Origin: Rhodopirellula baltica SH 1
Lineage (GTDB): Bacteria; Planctomycetota; Planctomycetia; Pirellulales; Pirellulaceae
Direction: 5' to 3'
NCBI RefSeq assembly: GCF_000196115.1
Contig: NC_005027.1
Span: 3,472,001 to 3,536,000, forward strand
DNA: 64,000 bases
The notes under the pieces are model-generated. The model ran no database searches, was not told the origin of the DNA, and was given only the letters and a program-made list of their open reading frames with translations. The translations under genes were made by a program, and so were the position numbers. This document shows, piece by piece, positions 26,016 through 35,373 of this stretch. Position 1 is the first letter of the stretch, and each line of letters starts with the position of its first letter.

Positions 26016-29002
26016 CCACCACCTTGAGTAACAAGCTAGCGTTCGCGATTGTCGCCGCGTGTCTGTCCTGCACCATGGTTCCCGCTCAATTCGCATGGAG
26101 CGTGGACCAGGAGGCACCACCCTCGGAAACGCCGACAACTCAAACGGAATTGCTGGCTGCTTCGGAGTTCGACGATCGAGTTCAAACAACGTTGCGGTGG
26201 TGGAGTGATCGAGATCGCTGGCGGTCTGATGTCGCCCAGGCGATCCGACATCATGATCCCGAAATTTCGGATCGCGCCCGGTGGGTTCAATCTCAATGGC
26301 AACGTGGGATTCTCTCCGACACACCCACCGAACTGGCCGACATTCTCTCCAAAGTCAGTCCTGCCGAAGCGATCGAAGTGTTGCTCGAAGCTGGCCGATT
26401 CCGTGCCGCCACCGTCGCGATGGAGGAAGCTTCCGGAACGATCGAATACGAAGCCATCCTCGCTCGAATTTCGTTGGTCGTCGAGTCTCGCTATCCGATC
26501 TACGCCCGGATCGCGGTCCTACAAAATTCGCTGCCCGAATTGATCGCATTCTTGGATCGTGCTTCGGCCAACAAAAAAATGGCACTCTGCCGGGACGACT
26601 TGATTCGCCGCCCCGGCGATTCGCCATCGCTTCCGGCCACCGCAGAAACGTGGCGAGATGACCAACGTGCCGAAGCATTGTGCGTGATGCATTTGCAGCG
26701 TGGAAATCTTGAAGCCGCTTCCGAAGTCGCGCAGAAGCACGACGAACTTGCTCAGCAACAATCAGCGGAAACCGACGAGCCCAACACATCGCGGCACTCG
26801 CTCAACCGAGTCGTGCGAATGGTGACGTCGGATTGGAATGCGATCGCGGAAGAATCCGCTCAGGAAGCCACACGGCTCGATGAATCCGCCGGCGAAGGAA
26901 CACCGGTCGAGCAACAATTGGCACGCGACGAAGCCGTTCGGCACTGGTCCGACACCCTGCTCGCCGCCACTCGATCGGGCAATGACTCGCTTCGCCTCGC
27001 AGCCATCGAAGCGTTGACAGGAGACCGCGAAAAAAGTCTTTCTCCGTCCTACGAAACGCTTCGTTGGCGATCATTGCTGATCCACGGCGAAGTCGACTCC
27101 GCCATCGATATTTTGGAACGGCAATCACCGCGGGAGGCATCGGCGGTCGCGATCAAAACGTCACGTCATGCTCGCGGGTTACAGCTTTTGGGATTCGAAG
27201 CTGAACAACTCGATACGCACTTGGAACAATGGATCGACGAAGCCATCGATCAACAACGCAGTGTGTCTGAAGAGGAATTGACTTCCGGATCGGGCGTTGC
27301 ACCGAAAGAAAAAGTCCTGGATTGCCTCGCTCTGATGCGAACGGCAATTGACATTGGTCGGCCAGACTTCGCGTATCGAATCGCAACTCAATTTTCCGAT
27401 TCGAGAATGTATGTCAAAGCCTCACCAGGCCGCGAATCGGTTTTGACTCAGCATTTTGTTCTCGCGACGCTCGCCGCAACGAACAAGACTGATTGGATTT
27501 TCGAATTGGCCGCACCTGAAAAACCCAGCCTGCTTTCTCGGCTGTCACTGCGTTTGGTTTCGCGTGTGGTCGAACCGACCAACGAAGAGCTCCTCTACTA
27601 CCTCAATTGGTTCATCTTTCACCATCGTCCGAAATGGTCGACCGAACAAAGCTTCATCACGGCGTGTGAGATCGCACGAGCCGCTCCGGAAGATGTTCGC
27701 AACCATCGTGAATGGATCGAGTTACTCGGCGAACACCTTCGTTCCGGTGAATCGGAAAACGATCTCCAACAACGAACCAAAGTCGATGAATACACGCTGT
27801 CGGAATCAGATGTCCCCTCCGCTCAACAGTGGGAAGCACTTTTTGAAGCACACGGTCGAGCGGATTTCGTCCGCGGGATCGTTCGAGGAATGGCTCAAAA
27901 CGGAGACCTACCGGCGCGTTTGAAATTGTTGACCGACCACCATCGCGATGACTCACACGCTCCCACGCCGGAGGATTTCGAGAGCATCTGGCAGGAGTTG
28001 ACGAGTGAACCGCAATCGGTACTGAATGCGGGATTGCGAGACGACGCGATGATCGGGTTCCAGGTCGTTCTGCAGCAACTGATGCTTGCACAACGAGATG
28101 GTGACCAATTGTTGGCTGACGAGCTTCGCACCCAATTGCAAGTCATGGCGGCAACACCATCAACCGACATGCGACAACAAATGGCGGACGCGTTGGCCGG
28201 TGCCGGCATGTGGGATTTAGCGGAAGACTTATACCAATCACTGCTTTTAATCACCGCGTTTGAATCAGACGAAACGCTTGCCTTGATGGACATCGCTCGA
28301 GCTTACAACCGGTTCGTCCTACGACGCACCACGGCAGCCTCCGCCGACGAGGGCAACGCGGCGGAAGCGGAATTGGAACAACTACCACCCGACGCGATTG
28401 AAAAACGCTTGCAAGCGATTCGCTGGTATGACCTGGGGTTTGCGGGCACCTTGGCAGCCTCGGACTATCAAGAAATTAACTACGTCCTTTTGCCACAGTT
28501 GATCCTACGCAACCAGTTGGAACTGATCCTGCAATCTGACAAGCAACAACTGACGGCGGACGAGCAACGGGAGGTCAAACGTATCTTTGAACTGCTGCTT
28601 CGCTTCGAGCCCATCGACATCCACTCGGCCGAGTTGATGTTGCCACGAATCAAACAACTGGGCATGACGCAGTCCGCCGACGAATGGCTCAACCGCATCG
28701 TGGACGCCGGCATGGAACATCTTCGCCTTTTCCCGCTCGACGCCACGACCGCGAACAATGTTGCTTGGTGTGCCGTTCGAAATCGTTCAAGATTGGACGA
28801 CGCGTTGGACATGTCACGCCACGCTGTTTCGATCGAACCGAACAGCGCTGTCTACCGTGACACGCTCGCTGAAATCCTGGCCCAGCAAGGCGAGATCAAC
28901 CAAGCCCTGCTGCTCGAGCGAACCAGCCTGTTGGACGATCCGGGCCAATGGCACTTGCATCTTCAAATCGACCGATTCGAGTCGATGAAAGAAGAAGAGT
29001 AA
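26012..29002 (+). CDS. Large secreted TPR-like helical repeat protein
   Basis: 996 residues from GTG 26012, which overlaps the upstream stop codon (GTGA). A signal peptide (LAFAIVAACLSCTMVPAQFA) is followed by acidic, helix-rich sequence along the whole length. TPR-like pairs are visible, for example EAIEVLLEAGRFRAATVAME and, at the C-terminus, NNVAWCAVRNRSRLDDALDM with YRDTLAEILAQQGEINQALL. It is probably a periplasmic scaffold working with the J-like membrane protein encoded just upstream; this is inferred from coupling only. No enzymatic motif was found. Confidence 0.78.
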   Translation: MTTTLSNKLAFAIVAACLSCTMVPAQFAWSVDQEAPPSETPTTQTELLAASEFDDRVQTTLRWWSDRDRWRSDVAQAIRHHDPEISDRARWVQSQWQRGILSDTPTELADILSKVSPAEAIEVLLEAGRFRAATVAMEEASGTIEYEAILARISLVVESRYPIYARIAVLQNSLPELIAFLDRASANKKMALCRDDLIRRPGDSPSLPATAETWRDDQRAEALCVMHLQRGNLEAASEVAQKHDELAQQQSAETDEPNTSRHSLNRVVRMVTSDWNAIAEESAQEATRLDESAGEGTPVEQQLARDEAVRHWSDTLLAATRSGNDSLRLAAIEALTGDREKSLSPSYETLRWRSLLIHGEVDSAIDILERQSPREASAVAIKTSRHARGLQLLGFEAEQLDTHLEQWIDEAIDQQRSVSEEELTSGSGVAPKEKVLDCLALMRTAIDIGRPDFAYRIATQFSDSRMYVKASPGRESVLTQHFVLATLAATNKTDWIFELAAPEKPSLLSRLSLRLVSRVVEPTNEELLYYLNWFIFHHRPKWSTEQSFITACEIARAAPEDVRNHREWIELLGEHLRSGESENDLQQRTKVDEYTLSESDVPSAQQWEALFEAHGRADFVRGIVRGMAQNGDLPARLKLLTDHHRDDSHAPTPEDFESIWQELTSEPQSVLNAGLRDDAMIGFQVVLQQLMLAQRDGDQLLADELRTQLQVMAATPSTDMRQQMADALAGAGMWDLAEDLYQSLLLITAFESDETLALMDIARAYNRFVLRRTTAASADEGNAAEAELEQLPPDAIEKRLQAIRWYDLGFAGTLAASDYQEINYVLLPQLILRNQLELILQSDKQQLTADEQREVKRIFELLLRFEPIDIHSAELMLPRIKQLGMTQSADEWLNRIVDAGMEHLRLFPLDATTANNVAWCAVRNRSRLDDALDMSRHAVSIEPNSAVYRDTLAEILAQQGEINQALLLERTSLLDDPGQWHLHLQIDRFESMKEEE

Positions 29003-29010
29003 GGTTTCGC

Positions 29011-29631
29011 TTACTTGCGACCGAAGAAGCGGCCCATGCCGAACTTGACGACATCCATCATGTCGAAGTCACCGTCGCCGTCTTGGTCAAACATTCGGCC
29101 CAACATGCTTCCGCCGTCAGCCGATTGCTGGACCGAGGCCTTCTCTTGACGCAGCATTTCGCCTAAACCGTCCGGTGACAACCCTTTGGATTTTCGCTGC
29201 TGTCCCAAAACGCCCATCAGCACCGGGGCCAATATCATCATCAGCTTGGTTGACTGTCCCATCGACAACCCGCTCGCTGCGCTAACACCATGTTCAACGC
29301 GTTCTTTCTTGTTACCCAGAATGTGATCCAAGATCGCGCCGCCGGCGGTCGTTTTGGATGTCACACCAGCGTTCTGAGTTGCATCGTCCGATCCAAACAA
29401 ACCACTCAGATGATCCAGCAACGAACCATCGTGATCACGCTCCAACGCATGATGCAATTGAGCGGTTTGGGAGGGATCGTCGGCTTGGCGAGTCACTGCG
29501 CCGAGCAACGTTGGCAATGCCGCGCTGACCGCATTCCGAACCGTATCCTCATCCGCACCAAGCGATCGGCTCAGGCTTGAGATACGTTCGGGCGTCATTT
29601 GACGACCGACTTGTTCCAACAACTCAGACAT
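29011..29631 (-). CDS. DUF937 domain protein
   Basis: 206 residues of the DUF937 family. SELLEQVGRQMTPERISSLS, AALPTLLGAVTRQA and GGAILDHILGNKKERVE are characteristic, followed by LMMILAPVLMGVLGQQRK. Near the C-terminus DQDGDGDFDMMDV resembles an EF-hand calcium loop and precedes a basic tail (GMGRFFGRK). AGGA lies 7 nt before the ATG. The gene converges with the TPR protein gene, whose stop is only 8 bp away. The family's function is not known. Confidence 0.85.
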   Translation of the reverse strand: MSELLEQVGRQMTPERISSLSRSLGADEDTVRNAVSAALPTLLGAVTRQADDPSQTAQLHHALERDHDGSLLDHLSGLFGSDDATQNAGVTSKTTAGGAILDHILGNKKERVEHGVSAASGLSMGQSTKLMMILAPVLMGVLGQQRKSKGLSPDGLGEMLRQEKASVQQSADGGSMLGRMFDQDGDGDFDMMDVVKFGMGRFFGRK

Positions 29632-29743
29632 GGATGAATCCTAAAGACGGGGTCTTCAAAAAGAAGTGATGAGGTGTGAACGATTGTATCTTTCACCCGA
29701 CCAACATGGCACCCGCCGCGATCGTCAACTGTGTTCGCATCGA

Positions 29744-30583
29744 TCAAGCGATGCGAACTTCACCGCACTCTTGAACGATCCCACGAACGATCGTTCGCAG
29801 TTTGGGTTCGGCGGCATTTGCCGTCGCAATGATCTCAGACACATCGGCCGGCTTCAGTGCATCTGGTAAGCACATGTCAGTGATCACGCTCAATCCAACG
29901 ACTTTCAATCCCGCGTGCACGGCGACGATGGTTTCGGGCACTGTACTCATTCCAACAACATCTGCCCCGATCTGCCGCAGGTAGCGATATTCAGCGCGAG
30001 TTTCCAAACATGGTCCCGCGACCGCGACGAAGACACCTTTGTGAGGATAAATTTCGTTGCGACGAGCGATGGCCAACGTCTTGTCGATCCATTGTTGATC
30101 GTAGGGTTCGCACATATCCGGGAAACGTGGTCCCAAGCGATCGTCGTTGATGCCGATCAACGGATTGCCGCCCATCAAGTTGATCTGGTCCTCGATCACC
30201 ATGATGTCGCCGTTGGCGAAGTAAGGATTCAGTCCCCCACAAGCGTTGCTGACGATCAACAATTCGGCGCCCATCGCTTTGAATACACGCACGGGCAGCG
30301 TGATGTCTTTCAGATCGTAACCTTCATAAAAGTGGAAACGACCTTCCATCGCCAACACCGGCACGCCGCCCATCCGGCCAATGATCAATCGTCCCGCGTG
30401 GCTGGTCGCGGTCGACTTCAGAAAGTGTGGAACCTCGGAATAGTCCAGCGTTGCTTCGACCTCGATGTCCTCAACCAACCCGCCCAATCCCGTGCCCAAA
30501 ATAATGCCGACACGTGGCGTGTCGCGAGTGTGACGACGGATTTCTGTGCAGGCTTCGTCAATTTTGTCGTACAGATCGAGCAT
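29744..30583 (-). CDS. punA: Purine nucleoside phosphorylase (trimeric PNP-I type)
   Basis: This enzyme cleaves inosine and guanosine with phosphate into the free base and ribose 1-phosphate in purine salvage. The 279-residue sequence has the trimeric-PNP hallmarks: IILGTGLGGLVEDI (phosphate loop), SHAGRLIIG, GRFHFYEGY, VSNACGGLNPYFANGD, DQINLMGGNPLIG, AGPCLETRAEYRYLRQIGAD and MSTVPETIVAVHAGL, followed by SVITDMC. It lies downstream of no co-directional gene and is divergent from the HerA-like ATPase gene across ~100 bp. The symbol follows usual bacterial naming for this subtype. Confidence 0.92.
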   Translation of the reverse strand: MLDLYDKIDEACTEIRRHTRDTPRVGIILGTGLGGLVEDIEVEATLDYSEVPHFLKSTATSHAGRLIIGRMGGVPVLAMEGRFHFYEGYDLKDITLPVRVFKAMGAELLIVSNACGGLNPYFANGDIMVIEDQINLMGGNPLIGINDDRLGPRFPDMCEPYDQQWIDKTLAIARRNEIYPHKGVFVAVAGPCLETRAEYRYLRQIGADVVGMSTVPETIVAVHAGLKVVGLSVITDMCLPDALKPADVSEIIATANAAEPKLRTIVRGIVQECGEVRIA

Positions 30584-30686
30584 GGATCAGGTCGTGTTGG
30601 AGTGGCACCGATGATGGAAACTGCCGAACGTTGTATGTTACCAACCGCTTGGAATCCACTCGTCTGCTCGCAACACGATTCGTCGC

Positions 30687-33149
30687 ATGTCCTCATCTTC
30701 TCCTTCTCAGACATCTGCCACGCCTTCTCCCGACGTGTTCGAGAAACTGGCCACGTTCTATTTGGGCCGCCAGTACGACATTGCGGGCGGCAAAGCTCTC
30801 GACGACTTGCTGCTCTACGACGCGAAAGATTTGTGCACCCACGCGATGTGCGTGGGCATGACCGGCAGCGGAAAAACCGGGCTGTGTTTGTCGTTGCTCG
30901 AAGAAGCCGCGATCGATGGAATCCCGGCGATCTGCATCGACCCCAAGGGTGACCTGGCGAACCTGATGTTGGCGTTTCCCGACATGAAGCCCGACGATTT
31001 TAAGCCTTGGTTGGAACAGGGCGAAGCGTCTCGCAAAGGCATGACGTTGGAGGAGTACGCCGCCAAGACCGCGAAGACATGGAAAAATGGCTTGGCCTCT
31101 TGGGGACAGTCACCGGAGCGAGTTGCCAAGTTCAAAGCCGCCGCCGACGTCGCGATCTACACACCGGGCAGCAACACCGGGATTCCGCTGACCGTCCTGA
31201 AGAGTTTTGACGCTCCGCCACCGGAGGTCTTGTCCAACACCGACGCGATGCGAGAACGAGTCACCGGTGCCGCGTCGGGATTGCTGACATTGCTCGGGAT
31301 GGAAGCCGATCCGTTGCTTTCACGCGAACACATTCTGATCAGTTCCATCTTGGATCATTGCTGGAGAGACGGACGCAGCGTCACGATTGGTGACTTGATT
31401 GGCTTGATCTCCGCACCACCGATCACTCGCGTCGGCGTGCTCGACCTGGACACCTTCATGCCGCCGAGCGAACGAGCCAAGCTGGCGATGACGCTCAACA
31501 ACTTGTTGGCCTCTCCCGCCTTCTCGTCGTGGCTGGAAGGCGAGTCACTTTCGATCCCCGATTTGCTGTACACGAAAGAAGGCAAACCCAAACTATCAAT
31601 CCTTTCGATTGCACACTTGGGTGATCAAGAACGCATGTTCTTCGTCACGATCTTGCTCAACGAGATCGTCTCCTGGATGCGAACGCAAAGCGGTACCAGC
31701 TCTCTCCGCGCGATGCTGTACATGGACGAGGTGGCTGGCTACTTCCCACCGGTTGCCAACCCACCATCCAAACCACCGATGCTAACGCTGCTCAAACAAG
31801 CCCGCGCGTTTGGACTGGGCGTCACGCTCGCGACCCAAAACCCGGTCGACCTCGACTACAAAGGCTTGTCGAACATTGGCACTTGGTTCCTTGGCCGCTT
31901 GCAAACCGAACGCGACAAGGCTCGTGTGCTGGATGGGCTAGAAGGTGCCGCCGCTCAAACGGGCAAACCGTTCAACAAGGCCGAGATGGAACAACTCCTC
32001 GCCTCGTTGGGCAGTCGCGTTTTCCTGATGAACAATGTGCACGACGATGGACCGACCGTGTTCCAAACGCGTTGGGCGATGTCGTTCCTGGCCGGTCCGT
32101 TGGCCCGCGATCAAATCTCCGCACTGATGGCGGATCGCAAAGCGGAACTCGCGGCCGAACAAGCCGGCGAGCACGAATCGGTCTCGAGCGAAGTCTCCTC
32201 CCCCAGTCGCCCCGTGTTGCCGACCGGAGTGGGTGAAGCATTCTTGGTCCCCACTCGTTATCCCGGTGGCGACGGCCGACGAGTTTACCGGGCCGCATTG
32301 TTGGGCGAAGGTTCCATGCACTTCGTCCGCAGCAGTGCTGGCGTGGACGAATGGGTCGACGCTCGACGAGTTTTGCGTTGCGGAAAAGGAGTCCCCGAAG
32401 GCGTGTGGGAATCCAGCGAAGCGTTGGACGTTGACGCCGAATGGGTGTCCGACCCCGAGGAGGGTTTCGACTTCACCGATTTGCCCGACGACCTTCGCGG
32501 AGCCAGCAAACTGAAGTCGATCCAAAAGCAATTGAAGGACTACCTCTACCGACATCATCCGATGGAGCTTTTCAAAAGCCCCGCGCTGGGTGAATACGCT
32601 CCGGCGGGTGCCAGCGAAGTCGAAGCTCGACTGCATTTCCAACAAGCTGCACGTGAAGAACGCGATTTGCAGACGGAAAAGCTGCGTGACAAATACGGTT
32701 CGAAGATGAAGACGCTCGAAGGCAAGATGCGAACGGCAGAGGAACGAATCGCTCGCGAAGAAGACCAATACGAATCCGCCAAGATGTCCTCGTTGCTGTC
32801 CTTTGGCACCTCGTTGATCGGCGCGTTCATGGGACGCAAAATTGCCAGTCGAACGAACGTTTCCAAGATGTCGACGGCGGCTCGAGGTGCGTCACGAGCC
32901 GCCCAGCAACGCGGCGATGTCAAACGAGCCGAAGCGGCACTCGAGCAACTGCACATCGACATGCAAGAGCTCGAAGACGAACTGCGTCACGAAATCGATC
33001 AGCTCGGACAGGAGTTCGACATCGAAAACCTGGAGCTCGAAACAGTGACCATCCCGCCGCGAAAAAGCGACCTGAAGATTGGCAGCCCAGTCATCCTATG
33101 GACGCCCTGGCAAGTCGACTCCACCGGCGAAGCGACCGCGTTGTTCTAG
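30687..33149 (+). CDS. HerA-like/DUF87-type ATPase with C-terminal coiled coil
   Basis: 820 residues. The FtsK/HerA-type RecA fold is in the first ~500: Walker A GMTGSGKTG at ~57-65, IPAICIDPKGDLANLM, and Walker B LYMDEVAGYFPP at ~345, followed by LLKQARAFGLGVTLATQNPV with a sensor-type Thr-Gln. From ~610 a long charged coiled coil runs (KLRDKYGSKMKTLEGKMRTA), interrupted by LLSFGTSLIGAFMGRK, then a second coiled coil. The C-terminal strand is near PVILWTPWQVD. HerA relatives act on DNA ends or in conflict systems, but no nuclease partner is adjacent. The substrate is unknown. Confidence 0.82.
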   Translation: MSSSSPSQTSATPSPDVFEKLATFYLGRQYDIAGGKALDDLLLYDAKDLCTHAMCVGMTGSGKTGLCLSLLEEAAIDGIPAICIDPKGDLANLMLAFPDMKPDDFKPWLEQGEASRKGMTLEEYAAKTAKTWKNGLASWGQSPERVAKFKAAADVAIYTPGSNTGIPLTVLKSFDAPPPEVLSNTDAMRERVTGAASGLLTLLGMEADPLLSREHILISSILDHCWRDGRSVTIGDLIGLISAPPITRVGVLDLDTFMPPSERAKLAMTLNNLLASPAFSSWLEGESLSIPDLLYTKEGKPKLSILSIAHLGDQERMFFVTILLNEIVSWMRTQSGTSSLRAMLYMDEVAGYFPPVANPPSKPPMLTLLKQARAFGLGVTLATQNPVDLDYKGLSNIGTWFLGRLQTERDKARVLDGLEGAAAQTGKPFNKAEMEQLLASLGSRVFLMNNVHDDGPTVFQTRWAMSFLAGPLARDQISALMADRKAELAAEQAGEHESVSSEVSSPSRPVLPTGVGEAFLVPTRYPGGDGRRVYRAALLGEGSMHFVRSSAGVDEWVDARRVLRCGKGVPEGVWESSEALDVDAEWVSDPEEGFDFTDLPDDLRGASKLKSIQKQLKDYLYRHHPMELFKSPALGEYAPAGASEVEARLHFQQAAREERDLQTEKLRDKYGSKMKTLEGKMRTAEERIAREEDQYESAKMSSLLSFGTSLIGAFMGRKIASRTNVSKMSTAARGASRAAQQRGDVKRAEAALEQLHIDMQELEDELRHEIDQLGQEFDIENLELETVTIPPRKSDLKIGSPVILWTPWQVDSTGEATALF

Positions 33150-33293
33150 GAACATCGCCGACCTGACCGTGAGATCCGTAGCTGGATTCGCCAGAATTCA
33201 GACTCACCTGAAGAGCTTGTTCCGTTTCGCAAGCCGGCGTTTGCAACAACAAGTTCACCCTCGAAAACGCAGAGGTCCTGCCATTGCAATTCA

Positions 33294-33331
33294 CCCTCCC
33301 TTTGGGAGGGTCGAGCGAAGCGAGGGGAGGG
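33294..33331. repeat. Intergenic palindromic repeat (CCCTCCC...GGGAGGG)
   Basis: CCCTCCC-TTT-GGGAGGG forms a hairpin at 33294-33310. It is followed by TCGAGCGAAGCGA and another GGGGAGGG arm that can pair with the same CCCTCCC. The composite looks like a mobile REP-type intergenic element placed between convergent gene ends. Copy number cannot be judged from this window. Confidence 0.6.
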
Positions 33332-33360
33332 CCGAGCATAGGATCGAGCACTTACGCATT

Positions 33361-33379
33361 CACGGCGGAGACCGCCGTG
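33361..33379. repeat. Intergenic palindrome (CACGGCGG...CCGCCGTG)
   Basis: Perfect 8-bp arms CACGGCGG and CCGCCGTG flank AGA. It lies 50 bp from the CCCTCCC palindrome in the same 319-bp convergent intergenic region (33150-33468), which contains no gene. Two copies of a TTGCTTGATC-type direct repeat follow at about 33387-33427. Confidence 0.6.
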
Positions 33380-33468
33380 CTACAGGATTTGCTTGATCGG
33401 CAAAACGACAGGAATTGCTTGATCAGCAATGATCGAAGCCTGCGATGGCTGCCGAAACAGCCTACTGA

Positions 33469-34161
33469 TCAGTGACCGTAGTGGATATGAAAGCCGTTGC
33501 TACGACCATGGCGTGGCGGCCCGTGGTAGACGGGACGAGCACGATAAACCGGTGCTGGCTGCACGTACACGCGAGGCGCGGGCACATAAACCGGTGTTTC
33601 CACCACCGTGGGTGCTTGCACGACGACCTGGTCACCAACGGGAGCGTTCTGCATTGCCGAAATCACCACTTCGCTTACGCCTTGTTGGTGCAGCGAGATG
33701 ATGTCCGACACGACGGGACGCCGCTGAACACCGCGGGATGCAATTTGATTCAGCACCACGCCTTCGCTGACACCGCTGCGGCTCATCGCGACGACGTCGT
33801 TGAACGAGACGGCTGTGGTAGGCACAAGTGGCGATACGGCAGGTTGTGGGGCAATGGTTCGTGTGTAGTGGCTGGGCTGCGTGTAATACCGCTGCTGAGC
33901 TTGCAACTCTTTGTCTTTCGCGTTGCCAAGCAATCCACCGGCAACGGCTCCGACGGCACCGCCGATTGCAGCTCCCGCCCCCGCTTCGTTGTTGTTGTCG
34001 CCGATGATCGCGCCTGCGATCGCGCCGGTGATACCACCCAAAGTTGCACCACGCTGGGTGTTGGCTTGTGCCATGGCGTTGCTTGGGGTGAAGACTCCCG
34101 ATGCCAACACAGCGGCACCAGCGAGAATCAAACGGACGCCAAAGTTGAATTGGATTTTCAT
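33469..34161 (-). CDS. Glycine-zipper secreted protein
   Basis: 230 residues from ATG 34161 (MKIQFNFGVRLILAGAAVLA). The strong GAGGTG 9 nt upstream decides this start over an in-frame GTG. After the signal peptide (cleavage near AMAQA) comes a glycine zipper, GATLGGITGAIAGAIIG and GAAIGGAVGAVAGGLLGNA, typical of membrane-associating outer-membrane proteins. A middle region (VVAMSRSGVSEGVVLNQIAS; IISLHQQGVSEVVISAMQNA) looks like two copies of a short helical repeat. The tail is Pro/Tyr/His-rich (VYVPAPRVYVQPAPVYRARP) and ends in HIHYGH. Probably a cell-envelope protein. Confidence 0.82.
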   Translation of the reverse strand: MKIQFNFGVRLILAGAAVLASGVFTPSNAMAQANTQRGATLGGITGAIAGAIIGDNNNEAGAGAAIGGAVGAVAGGLLGNAKDKELQAQQRYYTQPSHYTRTIAPQPAVSPLVPTTAVSFNDVVAMSRSGVSEGVVLNQIASRGVQRRPVVSDIISLHQQGVSEVVISAMQNAPVGDQVVVQAPTVVETPVYVPAPRVYVQPAPVYRARPVYHGPPRHGRSNGFHIHYGH

Positions 34162-34374
34162 ATTCAATGCCACCTCAAACGGGGCAAACGAAGGGAACGC
34201 GAACGGGAAAGGTTGCTCGCCTCGGCTGCGACGGAAACCATCCGTCGACCACCTACGCTTTTAGATCGGCAGTCCCTTCAACAACAACGCCAATTTTTTG
34301 TATCCGCTTCCCAACCGCGCGCGATCCTCATGAAACCGAGCCGTGAAACTGCCCAATGAGAACCTGGCTCGAAC

Positions 34375-35061
34375 CTATCCCCGCAACGCTTTTGCCAGCG
34401 GACACCCAACCATCGCGTTTTCTTCCCCGGAGCGATAATTCTGAAGCAGCTCACGAGATTTCGCGGCGAGCTCGCGACGCACCTCACGCCGACGGCCTTT
34501 GACTCGTTCGATCTTCATGTTGTCGTACGCCGTCGTCTGGTGACGCATCCAAGCGATGACGGCTGATTCGGCTCGACGCTCGATCGGGATTCGTTCGGTG
34601 CGAGCGACCGTGCCACTGCCAACGGGCGTTGCGTGCTCCGTCACCGCTTTGGCGAGATGTTTGGCCACCGCGGAGTACTCCGGGGCGAATTCTAAAAAGT
34701 CGCAGACGGCTTGGAAGAAATCCTCGACGTATTCACCCTGCTTTTCGTCACGCCGTTTTTTCGCGGCCGCCTGCTTTTTCGCGTAGCCAGCGGTAGATCG
34801 AGTCGCCTCCATCGACGCCTTCGCATCCGCGATCTGCTTCGCGTCCGCCCACAGCCCCTGCGAAAACTCACGCCGCCCTTTCTTTTCTTTGACCGTCCAC
34901 GTTGGACCAGCGGCTTTGACACGGCGAGTCACACCGGCGTCTCCCGGCGGCAACAACTCCCAACCACTCGGGACATTGCAGACTTCTCCCGAAGACAAAC
35001 GCACGGTTCGCTCAGTTGGACCGGGCGAACCCGTCAGTGTTTCAGTGGATCGATCCGCCAT
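34375..35061 (-). CDS. DUF2293 domain protein
   Basis: 228 residues from ATG 35061. The N-terminal ~75 residues include PSGWELLPPGDAGVTRRVKA. A basic helical region is followed by the DUF2293-like C-terminal part: RAESAVIAWMRHQTTAYDNM and IERVKGRRREVRRELAAKS. Such proteins are small, basic and of unknown function, and nucleic-acid binding has been a reasonable guess. It lies ~210 bp upstream of the glycine-zipper gene and is divergent from the sulfatase gene. An upstream TTG (35067) is unlikely to be used. Confidence 0.75.
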   Translation of the reverse strand: MADRSTETLTGSPGPTERTVRLSSGEVCNVPSGWELLPPGDAGVTRRVKAAGPTWTVKEKKGRREFSQGLWADAKQIADAKASMEATRSTAGYAKKQAAAKKRRDEKQGEYVEDFFQAVCDFLEFAPEYSAVAKHLAKAVTEHATPVGSGTVARTERIPIERRAESAVIAWMRHQTTAYDNMKIERVKGRRREVRRELAAKSRELLQNYRSGEENAMVGCPLAKALRG

Positions 35062-35089
35062 CGTCAACTTTGGATTGGGTGGTGACTGT

Positions 35090-35123
35090 CATTCTACGAG
35101 CACAATCATTCTACGAGCACAAT
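35090..35123. repeat. Two tandem copies of a 17-bp sequence
   Basis: CATTCTACGAGCACAAT occurs twice back to back (35090-35106 and 35107-35123) in the divergent region between DUF2293 and the sulfatase gene. The rest of 35062-35373 holds no gene. The exact duplication could be a recent replication slip or a paired regulator site. Confidence 0.7.
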
Positions 35124-35373
35124 ATCGGCACGCGATCTTCCATCCCCCAGCCCAGTCATCGCACCTCGATTTCCGCCAGAATCGTCATAACTTCTCATCC
35201 AAAGTGGCACAGGCCTCCAGTCCGTGTTCCTCCGCAGACTGGAAGCCGATGCCACTCGACAGAAGCCCCGCCGGCACCACCGAGTGCCCTTGGATTGGGC
35301 TACAATGACGCTCAGCCCGATCCTGGATCTGGCTTAGACAACCACCACTTAGCTAGACATCTTGTGCCGTCAA

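Noticed and set aside
35090-35123. CRISPR-like repeat
   Set aside because: Only two directly abutting copies with no spacers and no cas genes nearby.
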